From Anniella stebbinsi (taxonomy: Eukaryota; Chordata; Lepidosauria; Squamata; Anniellidae), in the NCBI GenBank assembly GCA_029215795.1, contig JARDYH010000003.1, positions 101,402,609 through 101,466,608 of the forward strand: a stretch of 64,000 bases of DNA. The letters run 5' to 3'. This document shows positions 43,700-55,110 of this stretch, in pieces (the first letter of the stretch is position 1; each line of letters begins with the position of its first letter). A program made the position numbers and the translations under genes. Below the pieces are notes generated by a model. It made no database searches. It was not told where the DNA came from and worked only from the letters and a program-made list of their open reading frames with translations.

Positions 43700-44690
43700 T
43701 TCAGGTCTTGTTTTTCTAAAAATTCAAAACAAATGGGAAAGTTTTGAGGGTAATCTACTTGTGATAGAAGGATAATTTCTTTGCTTGAGGTTTAGGGGTG
43801 TAATAAGGTTTCTATTTTAGCACTTTTCTATTTGCTACAATTTAATTTTAAAAAATTCTTTAGCTATAGACATAGGAACAAATTCAAAGGGTGAAGGTTC
43901 TGTCTAGTCTTTAAGAGACATGGGTAGAGACTCTATAGGCAAAGTACTTCTTTCACTAGCTAATTTTTCACACAACCAACAATCTTTCAGTTTACTTTGT
44001 GAGACTATAACTTGTATGGCTTTGTAATGGGGATGCTCAGGGATGGACACAACAATTCTTTTTTTAATTGCAACATGAAGAGTACATACTAGATATACAT
44101 TTTATTCATCAGAGTGGAGATTATACAGTAAAAAATTATTCCCTGGGTGGATTGATAGGTAGCATAGTGTATTATGTGAATTTAGTTTAGGACGCTCTAC
44201 AGTTTCTTTCTAACATGTATGAGTGGAGTGTTCCCAGTTATGCAAATGAAATATTTAATCAATGGGTTCTTATCTTCAATTTCTATGGGGATTAGTCTAA
44301 GTATTTCAAAAGAAAGATTCTCACTATCAAAATTTACTCTGGAATAAGATTGGTGGCAACACCACTGTCTCTTCCAGCTGGCAATCATGCGTCGGAATTT
44401 GATGGGCCACACAGGTTTTTTAAGTTCAGATATGTATAGGGCAGAAGGGTCTTTTACAAGAGACAACACTCCAGTCAGTTAGCGTGAATTCTTCTGCTCT
44501 TAAGGCTCTTGGCTTACTTAGGAGTCTTTCGTTGGAGTATTATTATGACTCTTTGATCTCAAATTGTAGGGAGACATTTTCTTATTTGGATTTGGCAGCT
44601 TCTCTTTGCAATAGTTGTTCAAAGTTTTGGAGTTCTTTGATGACCAGGCTCCGATGCTTTAACATCTTCACTCGGTGGTGCTGGACAGTC
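43700..44690 (-). pseudogene. Endogenous retrovirus env-like remnant
   Basis: The minus-strand frames include LKKPVWPIKFRRMIASWKRQ, IKYFICITGNTPLIHV and, near 43975, KDCWLCEKLAS. CWLC is the CXXC motif of gamma-type retroviral surface subunits. Several stops and frame changes break the sequence, and no fusion peptide or transmembrane subunit is seen. Gag and pol are absent from the window. It is a decayed fragment tied to the LTR at 42224-42968 by orientation and distance. Confidence 0.6.
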
Positions 44691-44699
44691 TGGGTCGGG

Positions 44700-44810
44700 T
44701 TGCACCCAGAAACATACTGTCCCATGGTTGCACCCAGATGGTCCCATATGTCCCATATATACTGTCCCATGGTTGCACTCAGATGACCATATGTCCCATG
44801 GTCAGGAATG
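44700..44810. repeat. Short local repeats (GTCCCATGGTTGCAC)
   Basis: TACTGTCCCATGGTTGCACC at about 44715 recurs at about 44760, and ATATGTCCCAT recurs three times. A small degenerate tandem array. Confidence 0.75.
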
Positions 44811-45639
44811 CTGGGACGTCATCTCAAACACCTGGAGGGCAGCAGGACAGGGAACGCTCTTCCATATCCTTACCAAATACAGGGTCTGCCCAATACTTTT
44901 CTCTGACACACATCTCGCACATAGCAGCACACTTGATAAAAAAAGGGGCACTATTCATTACAGATTTAGAACCAGAGCATGTGCCAGGCACTTTCAACTT
45001 TTGGTCAATATCCTGCCCTTCAAAGAACCAATGTATTTTCTTAAAATGTGTTTCTACAAAATATATTGTTCACTTCCCACAATCCCTCCACAATACATCA
45101 TCTCACCAAAGCAACAGAGGAGCAGAAAAGGTTTAGTTTGGCTGTCTTGAACTCCTTTCAGATGAGATTAGTTTGCAATCCTATTCCATTTGGGAGTAAG
45201 CCCTAGTGAATTCAGTGACATTGACTTCTGAGAAGACATGTATAGGATTCAAGTGTAAACCAACCTTCTCCGGCCTCATGCTCTCCAGATGTATTGCACT
45301 GTAACTCCCATGTTATTGGGAAGACAAAAAGCATTTCATCCTTAATTTTTTTAAAAAATACTTTTGCATGAAAGTATTAGGTGGTAGCTCTGCCTTTGAT
45401 CTCACACTGAACACATGAGAGAAATCCTCTATGTTAGTTCCCCACACCACATATCTGATATTCAAGAAACAGACATCCTATGCCATGTGTTGAAAACTAA
45501 TGTTGATGTCTGAAGGACTATCTGGATTAGGTATTCAAGATTCATTCATTGTTGCTTCATTTGGTTTAAGATAGTCTATTTAAACTGCACATCTTTTGGA
45601 GTTCTTTGATGGATCACATATCTTTATGCTGGAAAACAT
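44811..45639. other. Intronic DNA with scattered short repeats
   Basis: No coding match. CTCCAGATGTATTGCACTGT near 45285 belongs to a common squamate dispersed repeat seen again near 45820 and 46010. Confidence 0.4.
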
Positions 45640-46150
45640 CATACTTTAGAACACATGTGGGCAAAAAATAGATCTATCCTGATGTTTTGGACATCAACTC
45701 GCAGCATTCCTGATCACTGCCCATTCTGGTAGGAGATTTTATGAGTTGAATTCCAAAACATCTGGAGTTCTACATTCTACCTGCCCTTGTTCTAGAACAG
45801 CATTCCCCAACTTGGTGCCCATCAGATGTGTTGGGTTGCAACTCTCAACATGAGGAGATGCTCTTAAAAAAGAGAAGTAGGTGGTTCTAAGTTGTTCATC
45901 ATTTCCCACAACCCCACAGTCACCTCTGCATATCATTTTGCATATCAAGATGTTTGAGATTAGAAGTCCCAGCATTCCTGACCATGGGACATACTGACTT
46001 GCAATGATGGGAGTTGTAGTCCAACACCTTTGGAGGGCAGCAGGTTGGGGAAGGGCTGCTCTAAACAAAAAAATAGAAGTAGGTGGCCCTAAGTTGTTCG
46101 TCATCAGTTTTCCACAACCCCACAGTCACCTCTGCATATCATATTCTCCA
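45640..46150. repeat. Composite with ~200-bp direct repeat
   Basis: GAAGTAGGTGGTTCTAAGTT (about 45875) and GAAGTAGGTGGCCCTAAGTT (about 46076) start two ~70-bp direct repeats, both ending CACAGTCACCTCTGCATATC. Between them lies the dispersed repeat with GGGAGTTGTAGTCCAACACC. Confidence 0.75.
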
Positions 46151-47053
46151 TCCATATTCTTTCTGCCTCCTTAGGGAGGATGTGGCGTTAAGGCTTGGGA
46201 GCCATAACTCCCAATTTCCCTGCTTTTTGGTGCTTGGTTGGAAACTGTAGAGCCTTAATGTTGTTTTTGTAAACCGTGGCTTTGTGTAACGGATGACTGG
46301 ATATACAGTTGACAAGCAAGTCAGCATCAGCTAGGATGTTACACCATTTTGACATCCAATATAAAATCAAAGCTAGTGATATGTGTTGCACCCGCTTTTC
46401 AAAATAATAAATGAACCCCAGAAGTTATGCTCTCTCACTTGAAATCTGAGGGGTCTCATCTGAACTTTTCAATAGCCAATGTCCAGAAATAAAAGCTTTC
46501 TATGACTGACTCATGAAAAGAAGCATTTCATGTTTTGTGTCTGTATTTGGAGAGAAGCTGAAAAAAAAATTCTACTCGACTGAAATCTCCTTGATTAATT
46601 CTGGAAGCACACAAGATGATACAGGAAAATATCCTAAATTAGAATAAGTTACAGTTTACTATATTAATTATTATAGCTCATTTTATGCTACATGCTTTTT
46701 CTTCCTGTTTGCATCTTAAAGTAGCAGATTGTGATCATGTTTGTGGTCAAGTTTCAAGCCTGCATGGGCTGCATTTCCATCCCTAGATATTTACTTAAAA
46801 GACCCATTGAATTTCCTTGGTTCTTTAAAAGCAACATATTTGCTTTTAGATTTGCCAGTCTCAGCACTCTGTGTGTGCTATGTATGCCTGCTCCGTCTAC
46901 CCTATTGTTCCCTGCAAGGCCCAGGCAGGGGTGGCCAGTAAATTAAACCAAGGGATGAAGGATGGGCTTCCATCAAGTTCAGCTGAGAGCATTTGCTGTA
47001 GGACATGGGCCTAACAGGAACAGTGAGGCCAGGTTTCTGGCAGACCCATTTAG
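46151..47053. other. Intronic DNA, nothing recognised
   Basis: A/T-rich with no named repeat and no coding signal. Confidence 0.4.
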
Positions 47054-47255
47054 GTAGGCTGACCAGATAAAATCCAAGTCAGGGCTCATGTAACTTTAAC
47101 AGTTGTAGAGAAAAGGGAATTTCAGCCAGTGTCATTTGTATGCAATTAGTCCCTGGTGATATTCCCTCTTCATCACAACAGTTAAAGGCGCAGGCACTAT
47201 ACTAGAGTGACCAGATATAAAAGAAGGCAGGGTCCCTGCAACTTTAACTGTTCAG
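47054..47255. mobile_element. Partial copy of the TAGGCTGACCAG MITE
   Basis: It begins TAGGCTGACCAGATAAAATC, matches the left half of 38603-38890 through ACTTTAACAGTTGTAGAGAA and ATCACAACAGTTAAAGG, and then breaks up near 47195. A second end-like segment (GAGTGACCAGATATAAAAG) follows. Confidence 0.85.
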
Positions 47256-47538
47256 GTAGGCTGAATGCATTGTTTGAAAACAGAGGGCAGTAAAGGCCAT
47301 TCTGAGAGCAGGGAAAGTCTTGTAAATACTGTGGTAAGCACTGTTCTATCTTAATATGGCTCAACCATGGGGAGAAGGCCTGCTGCTGGTTAGCAAGTGC
47401 ATTTTCATAGAAATCTGCCTCAAAATTATATTTCTTATAAAAAAATTATCCAGAAGAATTTGAGCATTCTCTAAACAAGAATGGGACAGTGCCAACCAAG
47501 ACTATCCACCTTTTGCAAGCTGTTCTGTGAAACATTCA

Positions 47539-47684
47539 GCCTATCTACACTACTGCTTTAAAATGGTTTACAACAGTTTAAAATGATTTATAACAGTTTA
47601 GAGAACTGTTAGGGCCCAGGACACACTCCATATACAGTTTTCAAAACGTTTTCAACGTGTTTTATCCTGCGTGTGTAGATAGCC
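47539..47684. repeat. MITE related to 28909-29049
   Basis: The ends GCCTATCTACACTACTGC and GTGTGTAGATAGCC are inverted. The interior has AACAGTTTAAAATG repeats and GAACTGTTAGGGCCCAGGAC at the centre. Confidence 0.78.
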
Positions 47685-48475
47685 TCATTGCTTCACCAGA
47701 TTGCTTTCCTCAAAATGCATCAATCTTTTCCTATAAAGTATGATTGCCTTGTGAATTCTTGCCTTAATGGAAGGCAAATCAACTTCTAATCTTAATAAAG
47801 GGGAGGGTACCTCAGGGGGGAGTGCCAGCAGTTCTTTCACAAACTTATTCTGTATGATCTCAGCAGTTGAGGCAAAGCCCTGGCCCCATAATTCCACTCC
47901 ATATAGAAGTTGGGGGAGTACCTTAGCTATATATAGCTTCAGAACAGGGACTACTAGGGAGCCACCTTATGTCTCCCATAAGAGAGAATTACTTTTGCTG
48001 TTCTCCAGGCTGAAAGTTTTGCTGCCTCTAGATGAGATTTCCAACTGCCATTATATGCAAAGTGTATCCCCAAATGTTTAAAGTTGGACATTGTTCAATC
48101 AGATATCAATCTAAGCACCAATTATGAAGGCGTTTTCTCCTAGAGAAAACTACCACCTTAGTTTTGGAATAGTTTATCACCAGTTTCTCCTGGCTACAAG
48201 TCTTGCCTAGTCTTCTTAGGAGTCTCCTCAGGCCCACCTGAGTAGTAGATATGAGGGCCATATCATCAGCATATAGCAGCATCTGAATCTTTCTGGTTCC
48301 AATAGAAGGGGGGAAACAGTCCAGGGCACTTAGATCAGAAATTAAATTGTTCACATAGAAATTGAACAGGAAAGGTGCCAGTAAACAACCCTGCCTAACA
48401 CCAGTCCTTATATTAGCAAAGTTGGAGATTAATTTTAGATGACACACTAAAAAAAAGAAAGGCAGTATTGAAGTG
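47685..48475 (-). pseudogene. Non-LTR retrotransposon RT fragment, clade uncertain
   Basis: The minus strand reads ANIRTGVRQGCLLAPFLFNF, YVNNLISDLSALDC, IQMLLYADDMALISTTQVGL, LVINYSKTKVVVFSRRK, and further on MELWGQGFASTAEIIQNKF and ALPPEVPSPLLRLEVDLPSI. The YADD box and GVRQGC are intact. It differs from the L1, L2 and CR1 copies in the window. The style suggests an I/Jockey-group (Vingi-like) or RTE-related element, but I cannot decide between them. Confidence 0.75.
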
Positions 48476-48477
48476 CA

Positions 48478-48570
48478 CTGACAACTGTTGGGGCCCATAA
48501 GACACGTTCCATATACTGTCTTCAAACTGCTTTCAGAGTGTTATATTTTGCTTGTTGGAGATCTGCCTAC
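48478..48570. repeat. Half copy of the 28909/47539 MITE family
   Basis: CTGTTGGGGCCCATAAGACA and CATATACTGTCTTCAAACTG match the right half of 47539-47684. The left half is lost. Confidence 0.7.
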
Positions 48571-48587
48571 AATTGCATTTTTCTTAA

Positions 48588-48899
<312 letters not shown>

Positions 48900-49019
48900 T
48901 AGGGGGATTGTTGTTATTGTTTTGCTTTGATGGTCTGCCCCATCATGCCATATTACTAACAGCATTTGACAACAACCACCCCAATAGTTGCAAAAGTGAT
49001 TTGCCACATCAAGTTCAAT

Positions 49020-50240
49020 TTTATTCCACACTAGGGAGACTCCTCTGGAGTACTGCATCCAGTTCTGGGTGCTGCAGTTTAAGAAGAATGTAGACAAATT
49101 GGAAGGTTTTCTTCGTGGCTCAGTTCTTTGTTGACCTGCTACAACAGTAGTATCTCAGGGAACTTTGCTTTGTAGAGTTAGAGACAAGCAACAACAATAT
49201 CTAGGGTTTTTATTTAGCCAAATGCACAGCAACAAGATGGGGGATACTTGGCTCAGCAATACGACAAGAGAGAAGGATCTTGGAATGGTTGTGGATCACA
49301 AGCTGAATATCAACCAACAGTGTGATGTGGCTGCAAAAAAAGCAAATGCGATTTTGGGCTGCATTAATAGAAGTATAGCTTTCAAATTGCACGATGTACT
49401 GGTTCCCCTCTATTTGGCAGTGGTTAGGCCCCATCTTGAGTATTGCATCCATTTCTGGGCATCACACTTCAAGAAGGATGCAGACAAGCTGGAGAGTGTT
49501 CAGAGGAGGGCAACAAGGATGATCAGGGTTCTGGAAACAAAGCCCTATGAGGAGAGACTGAAAGAACTAGGCATGGTTAGCCTGGAGATACAGAGGAGGG
49601 CCAGGATCTCTTCTCAATCAACCCAGAATACAGGACACTGAATAATGGGCTCAAGTTACAGGAAAACAGATTCCAGCTGGACATCAGGAAAAACTTCCTG
49701 ACTGTTAGAGCAATACAAAAATGGAACCAATTATCTAGGGAGGTGGTGGGCTCTCCCACATTAGAGGCATTCAAGAGGCAGCTTGACAACCATCTGTCAG
49801 GGATGCTTTAAGGTAGATTCCTGCATTGAGCGGGGGGTTGGACTCGATGTCCTTATAGGCCCCTTCCAACTCTACTATTCTATGGAGAAGAGAAGATTGA
49901 GGGGAGACATGAAAGCACTCTTCAAATACTTGAAAGGTTGTCACACAGAGGAAGGCCAGGATCTCTTCTCAATCAACCCAGAGTGCAGGACATGGAATAA
50001 TGGGCTCAAGTTACAGGAAGCCAGATTCTGGCTGGACATCAAAAAGAACTTCCTGGCAATGGAACCAATGACTTAGGGAGGTGGTGGGCTCTCCCACTCT
50101 AGAGGCATTCAAGAAGCAGCTGGACAACCATCTGTCTGGTATGCTTTAAGGCGTAATCCTGCATTGAGCAGGGGGTTGGAATTGATGACCTTACGGGCCC
50201 CTTCCAACTCTATTATTCTATGAGTCTATGATTCTATGAA
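49020..50240 (+). pseudogene. CR1 LINE copy with a second CR1 end nested in it
   Basis: The plus-strand frame reads [60 protein letters not shown] and TRMIRVLETKPYEERLKELG. At about 49590 the frame is cut, and a CR1 end (to about 49884) intervenes before the outer copy resumes with GAGAAGAGAAGATTGAGGGG. TGGAGA occurs at both edges of the insert. Both copies end with TCTATGATTCTATG-type tails. Confidence 0.9.
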
Positions 50241-51577
50241 AATGGGTGATATTTGTTTGAAGAAAGTTTTCTTAAAAAAACTCCTTAAATCCGTCAGGCC
50301 TAGGTGAGTTGAAGGATTAAAAATGTTTGATTCCATTTTGTATTTGCTCCAATGTAAATGGCTAATTTAAATATTGTTTATGTGGTTCAGTCAATTTTGG
50401 AAATTTATTTTGTTCATAAATTGAGCTAACTTATCCTTATCAAGGGGTTCTGGAGTGTATAACTTTTGTAGAAGTTTGCAAATTCCTGCATTATTCTATC
50501 TTGATCGAGTGTTTTGTTGCCATTGCCAGTTTTTATGGAATAGATTATCTTTTTGGCTTGGCGTTTTCTTAATAGGTGAGTGAGAAGTGTAGACTTTTTG
50601 TTACTGAATTCAAAGTAATGCTGTTTAAAATATTGCAGTGTATTTATAATTTTAGGTATCTCCAATGAATTCAGTTCTGAATGTTTCTGAAGTAGTTTGC
50701 AATAAAAGTGTTTGCTCAAAGTGATTTTATGTTTGGTTTCAAGCTCACGGATTTCTTTTATCAAGGATAGTCTCTGATTCTCTTCCTCTTTTTAAATTCT
50801 GCTCTGCTCGCTAATGAATAGGCCCTTAATCACTGCTTTTAAAGTTTCTCAAATTATTGCTGGGGTATATGGGCTCCAGTGTTGTTAATTTCAAGAAATT
50901 CTGGGATTTCTTTTTTCATTTTGTCTAGTGTTAGCTTTTTTGAGCCAGCCAAGGGTCCAGTCTCATAGTTGGAGGTTGTTAAGGCCTAGTTCCCCAATGT
51001 ATGGATGCCCGACCTAAGGCATTATCTGAGACACCTAATGTCTCGATCTTGGAGGAATGGGCTAAGGAAGTCCACTTCTCCAAGACCAGAATATACTCCA
51101 GTCTTGAATAGACACGATGACGAGTTGAGTAATATGAATAACTGCGCTCATGGGGATCAACATCCACCACGCATCATATAAAGTTTTTTTAAAAAGAATC
51201 TTATATAGCAGGGTTTTAAAAGAGGGAGAGCGAGTTAGGCTTTGACCAGTCATTGTATTTTTACCTTTGTCAAAATAATTATTAAGGATTAAGTTTTGGT
51301 CTCCACCCAGTAGCACACTGCTTTGCTTAAAGCTGTCTAAAAGTGTTAAAGTTTCATTTGGAAAGGCTTCCTGTAGTGAGTTTGCAGCATAGAGCGATCC
51401 TCTGGTGATCCAAGGGTTACCAACAATGTCTTTAATGAATAAATATCAGCTGTCTGGGTCAGATAGAATGTCTTTGACTTCTAAACCTAATTTATTTGGG
51501 ACCCAGACAGCAAAATACCCCTTGATTTTGATGTTCCTTGAGAGGAAAACCATTGCCCCCCTGCTGAGGGCAAAGGA

Positions 51578-52370
51578 TAGGCTGACCAGATTTTAAAAGT
51601 AAAAATCCCGGTCCCCCCCGCCCCCCCCAAAACAACCCCCCCACCAAGCCACCCCCCCCCAAAAAACCAGCCTGGACCTCCGTCGCCCGCGCGGCTGCGC
51701 GGGGTCCTCCGCTACCGCCCGCGCGGCCGCGCCGGGTCCTCCGTCGCCCGCGCGGCCGTGCCGGGTCCTCCGTCGCCCGCGCGGCTGCGCGGGGTCCTCC
51801 GCTACCGCCCGCGCGGCCGCGCCGGGTCCTCCGTCGCCCGCGCAGCCGCGCGGGGTCCTCCATCGCCGCCCGCGCGGAAGAGGCGGGAGAGGGCCGGATC
51901 CGGAAGTGACGTAACCGGCCCTCTCCCGTCTCTTCCGCGCGGCCTCTGGCCTTTCTGGGGCGGAAGAGGCGGGCGTGGGCGTCCGGGCTCCTCAGGGCTC
52001 ATCGCCATCGCGATTGAGCCCCAAGGAGGCCAGAGGCTGCGCGGAAGAGGCGGGAGAGGGCCGGTTATGTCACTTCCGGATCCGGCCCTCTCCTGCCTGT
52101 TCCGCGCGGCCTCTGGCCTTACGAGCCCGGCAGCGTTGGCAAAGGTGGCGGAGGAGCCCGGGAAGCGGCCGCCCCAGCAGGTAAGTGCCCCCCTTCGTGC
52201 TTACCTGCAGGGGCGTCCGCTTCCCGGGCTCCTCCACCTCCACCAGGTCTCGCTGCCACCGCCGCGTGACCCCCCGCCACCCCGGTTTTCCCCCGGTTGG
52301 CCCGGTTGGCCCGGTTGGCCTCTGGATTCCCGGTTAGGACTGGGAAATCCCGAGCCACCTGGTCAGCCTA
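51578..52370. mobile_element. GC-rich hAT-like element with 8-bp target duplication
   Basis: Perfect 12-bp inverted ends TAGGCTGACCAG / CTGGTCAGCCTA, flanked by GCAAAGGA at 51570-51577 and 52371-52378. The interior is extremely GC-rich. It has a tandem array of roughly 30-35-bp units (GGGTCCTCCG with GCCCGCGCGG) at about 51676-51870, then two oppositely oriented hairpins built from GCGGAAGAGGCGGGAGAGGG (51872-51952 and 52039-52113). Open frames here have no domain and are composition artefacts. Confidence 0.9.
51676..51870. repeat. CpG-rich minisatellite
   Basis: Five to six units with GGTCCTCCG followed by (T/C)GCCCGCGCGGC. The long low-complexity frames (AAARATEDPARPRGRR repeats) on the minus strand result from it. 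Confidence 0.85.
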
Positions 52371-52656
52371 GCAAAGGAGCAGGGTGTTGAGATGTTTCTT
52401 CTTTTGCTCTGGTGGGTTTCCTGGCTCTAAGTTTAAGCATAAGTTCATTTTTATAGTATAGTTGTTAAAGCGCATTCTTATATCTCTAGGAGGTTCCCCT
52501 CGTTTTGGTTTTGGACGGATCACTTTATGCATTCTTTCTATCACCTCAGGTTGGAGATTAATTTCAGGGAGTACAGAATTTATCCAAGTGATAAAAGCGT
52601 CAAGTAAATTCTTCTCACTAAAGCTTTCTTTAAGCCCCCTTAAACTAACATTAAAA

Positions 52657-53546
52657 TAGGGTGACCAGATTTTGAGGATCAAAATCCCAGACCCCCCCGC
52701 CACCCCACCCACCCAAAACAACCCCCCCACCGCCCACCCGCGCCGCGCCGCCTGCCCTCGCGCCGCCCGCCCGCCCCGCGCTGCCCGCACGCACGCCCCG
52801 CGCCGCCTGCCCTGCGCTCCTTACCGGCTGGGGCGTCCACTTCCCTCCGGTGCTCGGAATCTACTGAGAAACAGGCTTCCTGGCCTGTCTCTCAGTAGTG
52901 CGCCGAGTGATGACGTCATCACCCAGCGCACTACTGAGGGACAGGCCGCAAAGCCTGTTTCTCAGTAGATTCCGAGCACCGGAGGGAAGCGGACGCCCCA
53001 GCAGGTAAGTGCCTCGCGCCGCCGCCTGCCCCGCGCAGGCTGCCCGCCCCCCCGCGCCCCCCCACACCGCCCTGCCCCCGTGCCGCGCCGCCCCCCTGCG
53101 CCGCCCCCCCCACGCCGCCCGCCCCCGCGCTCCTTACCGGCTGGGGCGTCCGCTTCCCTCCGGTGCTTGGAATCTACTGAGAAACAGGCTTCCTGGCCTG
53201 TCTCTCAGTAGCGCACCGGTTGATGACGTCATCACCCGGCGCGCTACTGAGGGCAGGCCGCGAAGCCTGTTTCTCAGTAGATTCCGAGCACCAGAGGGAA
53301 GCGGACGCCCCAGCAGGTAAGTGCCTTGCGCCGCCAGCCTCGCGCCACCGCTGCGTGACCCCCCGCCGCCCCGGTTGGCCCCCGCCGCCCCCCGGTTGGC
53401 CCGGATCACCCCAGGGCCATCTGGTCACCCTTTTGGGGGGCTAAATTTCCGGATTTGGCCCCCCAAAACAGTTTTTCCGCCCGGATGCGGATTTGCTCCC
53501 CATTTCCCGGGCATGTCCGGACAAATCCGGGCGGATGGTCACTCTA
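52657..53546. mobile_element. GC-rich hAT-like element with two large CRE-centred palindromes
   Basis: It starts TAGGGTGACCAGATTTTGAG and ends GATGGTCACTCTA. ATTAAAA lies on both sides (52650-52656 and 53547-53553). The interior has two direct copies of a ~188-bp palindrome (about 52820-53007 and 53132-53320), each centred on TGACGTCA (52911-52918 and 53224-53231) and each ending GCAGGTAAGTGCC. A second end-like sequence, CTGGTCACCC, at about 53420 suggests nesting. It is non-coding. Confidence 0.85.
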
Positions 53547-53870
53547 ATTAAAAAGTAGATCACGACTCTGCATGTCCTCAAGTTGAAGCCTGAAGCTAAC
53601 CTGGGCTCGTTTAAACATTTTAATGGAGGTCTTGTTTTTTGAGCTCTGTTCCAGAGCAACATTTGCAGTTTCAAAGTGGCTAAAACTGCCACTTAAGCTT
53701 TAGCCCAATCTTGAGCTAATTCCTCCTAATTAATGCGACAAGTTCCAGCCTGGCCTCTGTTTTTTTGTGTTGTTCTGATTCATTCTTCTCCCCTCGAGGG
53801 GTCTTAGTGGCCATATTAGTTGCTGTCTGATCTTGAGAGGGAGGCTTTGTTAGGGAAATTCCTTTCTTAG

Positions 53871-54775
53871 CCCTGCAACTGCTTTGTAGCATGACCCATC
53901 AGGAGATGTCTTTAGAATTGCAAAATGTTGAGGTGAGGCTCAGTAGTGCTTTGTATTTCTCCAGGGCGAGAGGGAGCTGTGGGCTAAGGTGCCATCTTAA
54001 GCTGATGACGTCCCTGTCCCCTGGGGAGGTTAGTTCTTGTAGGTTACTTACTCTCCATTCCTGTTTATTAAACTGTAGTGGCAGGGGGAACCTGGAGAGG
54101 GGCCGGTAACAAGCCTCTCTCTGGATGACATTGGTTCTATTCCACCTACCCCTCTAAGCCTGAAGTATGTCTTTTATGGCCCTTAAAAGCTGGGTTTTAG
54201 GGACAGCTGGCTTTGCCATTTAACAGTGAAGGAGCTGATTTCAGCAGGCTGCAGAGAATAACAACAGCACACACTCCTCCTGTGCTTGTGAAGATGAGGC
54301 CCAAGAGGTTTATCAATAGAGTCCAATGTACATTCTGCCCATCCCTACCTTAGACTGTCAGGGTATCACCTTCTACTTATATAAACATGCAACCTTTAGG
54401 CAGAGTCTGGCTAATCCTCAGCTCTGAGGGCTCCAAGAAGGGAAAACCAGTTTCCCCAGAATTTGTTTTGTTGGGTTTTCTAGACTGTCCACTTCTGTTG
54501 TCAGCTGGTGAAATTCCCAGTTCCAGAAATGGTCAGAGCATGGCCCACCAGAGCCGTTGCACCATCAACACTTCCCCCCTAGAGAGTTGCAATGGCAAAC
54601 CTCTGTGATGGTGTCCCATGTTCATAGGCCTCTCTGTTTGACCACCACTACAGACTTGTTGTCAAGGCTAAGACAATATTCCCTTTGGAAGGGCTGTGAC
54701 CAGATCTTTGCTTCTTAGTACCTGCCCTCTCTCTAGTAAGTAAGCTTACTACCCAACCCACATGTGGGAATGCAC
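53871..54775. other. Probable L1 5' UTR, then unidentified DNA
   Basis: The part next to 53870 is likely the 5' UTR of the second-lineage L1 (upstream of its MATKT start). The rest has no match I recognise. Confidence 0.35.
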
Positions 54776-55110
54776 AGAGAACACAAGGAAGACAAATTGC
54801 TTACCTGTGACAATAGTTCTTTGAATGGCCATCTGTGGAGTTACACAACCCACTCTCCTACTGTGCTGCAACTGCTGTTGTGCCAATGATTTCACTCCCA
54901 CTCCCATTATATAGCCTCTCTGGTGGTTGGAAATGGAACTGAGGGCAGGAACCATGCCCCCTTGAGGAGGGTACACATGAGCGGTGGGGGAGGCACTTGC
55001 CAAAGCTGTAGCCTACCTTTGGGAGTTTCTCAAACAGAGCTCTGTGCAGACACAGGACCCACACAGATGACCACTCAAAGAACTATACTTATGAGTAAGC
55101 AACCTTCTTT
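54776..55110. repeat. Inverted-repeat element
   Basis: AATAGTTCTTTGAATGGCCA at about 54821 pairs with TGACCACTCAAAGAACTAT at about 55068. TTGCTTACCTGTG pairs with ATGAGTAAGCAA. The arms are about 60 bp with a ~220-bp middle. It may be a terminal region of a DIRS or a MITE. Confidence 0.65.

Larger units (their letters stand above)
50270..53870 (-). pseudogene. L1 (second lineage) 5' half, split by two hAT-like elements
   Basis: Read on the minus strand: an ORF1 start MATKTPRGEKNESEQHKKTE at about 53815, an ORF1 C-terminal part with ERMHKVIRPKPKRGEPPRDI (52.5 kb), then ORF2 endonuclease pieces (LLGGDQNLILNNYFDKGKNT near 51.3 kb, and SYSYYSTRHRVYSRLEYILV near 51.1 kb) and the pre-RT linker (FNSPRPDGF-type end, 50.3 kb). 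It is degenerate, with EN catalytic residues altered (GGDQN for GDFN). Insertions of 51578-52370 and 52657-53546 separate its parts. The RT and 3' end are missing. Confidence 0.82.

Noticed and set aside
51492..52390. Long Arg/Pro/Ala-rich frames
   Set aside because: They lie in the GC-rich hAT-like element and its tandem repeats. All frames stay open because of base composition.
52672..53444. Overlapping frames on both strands in the CRE palindromes
   Set aside because: Mirror-image frames of a palindrome. No start context or domain.
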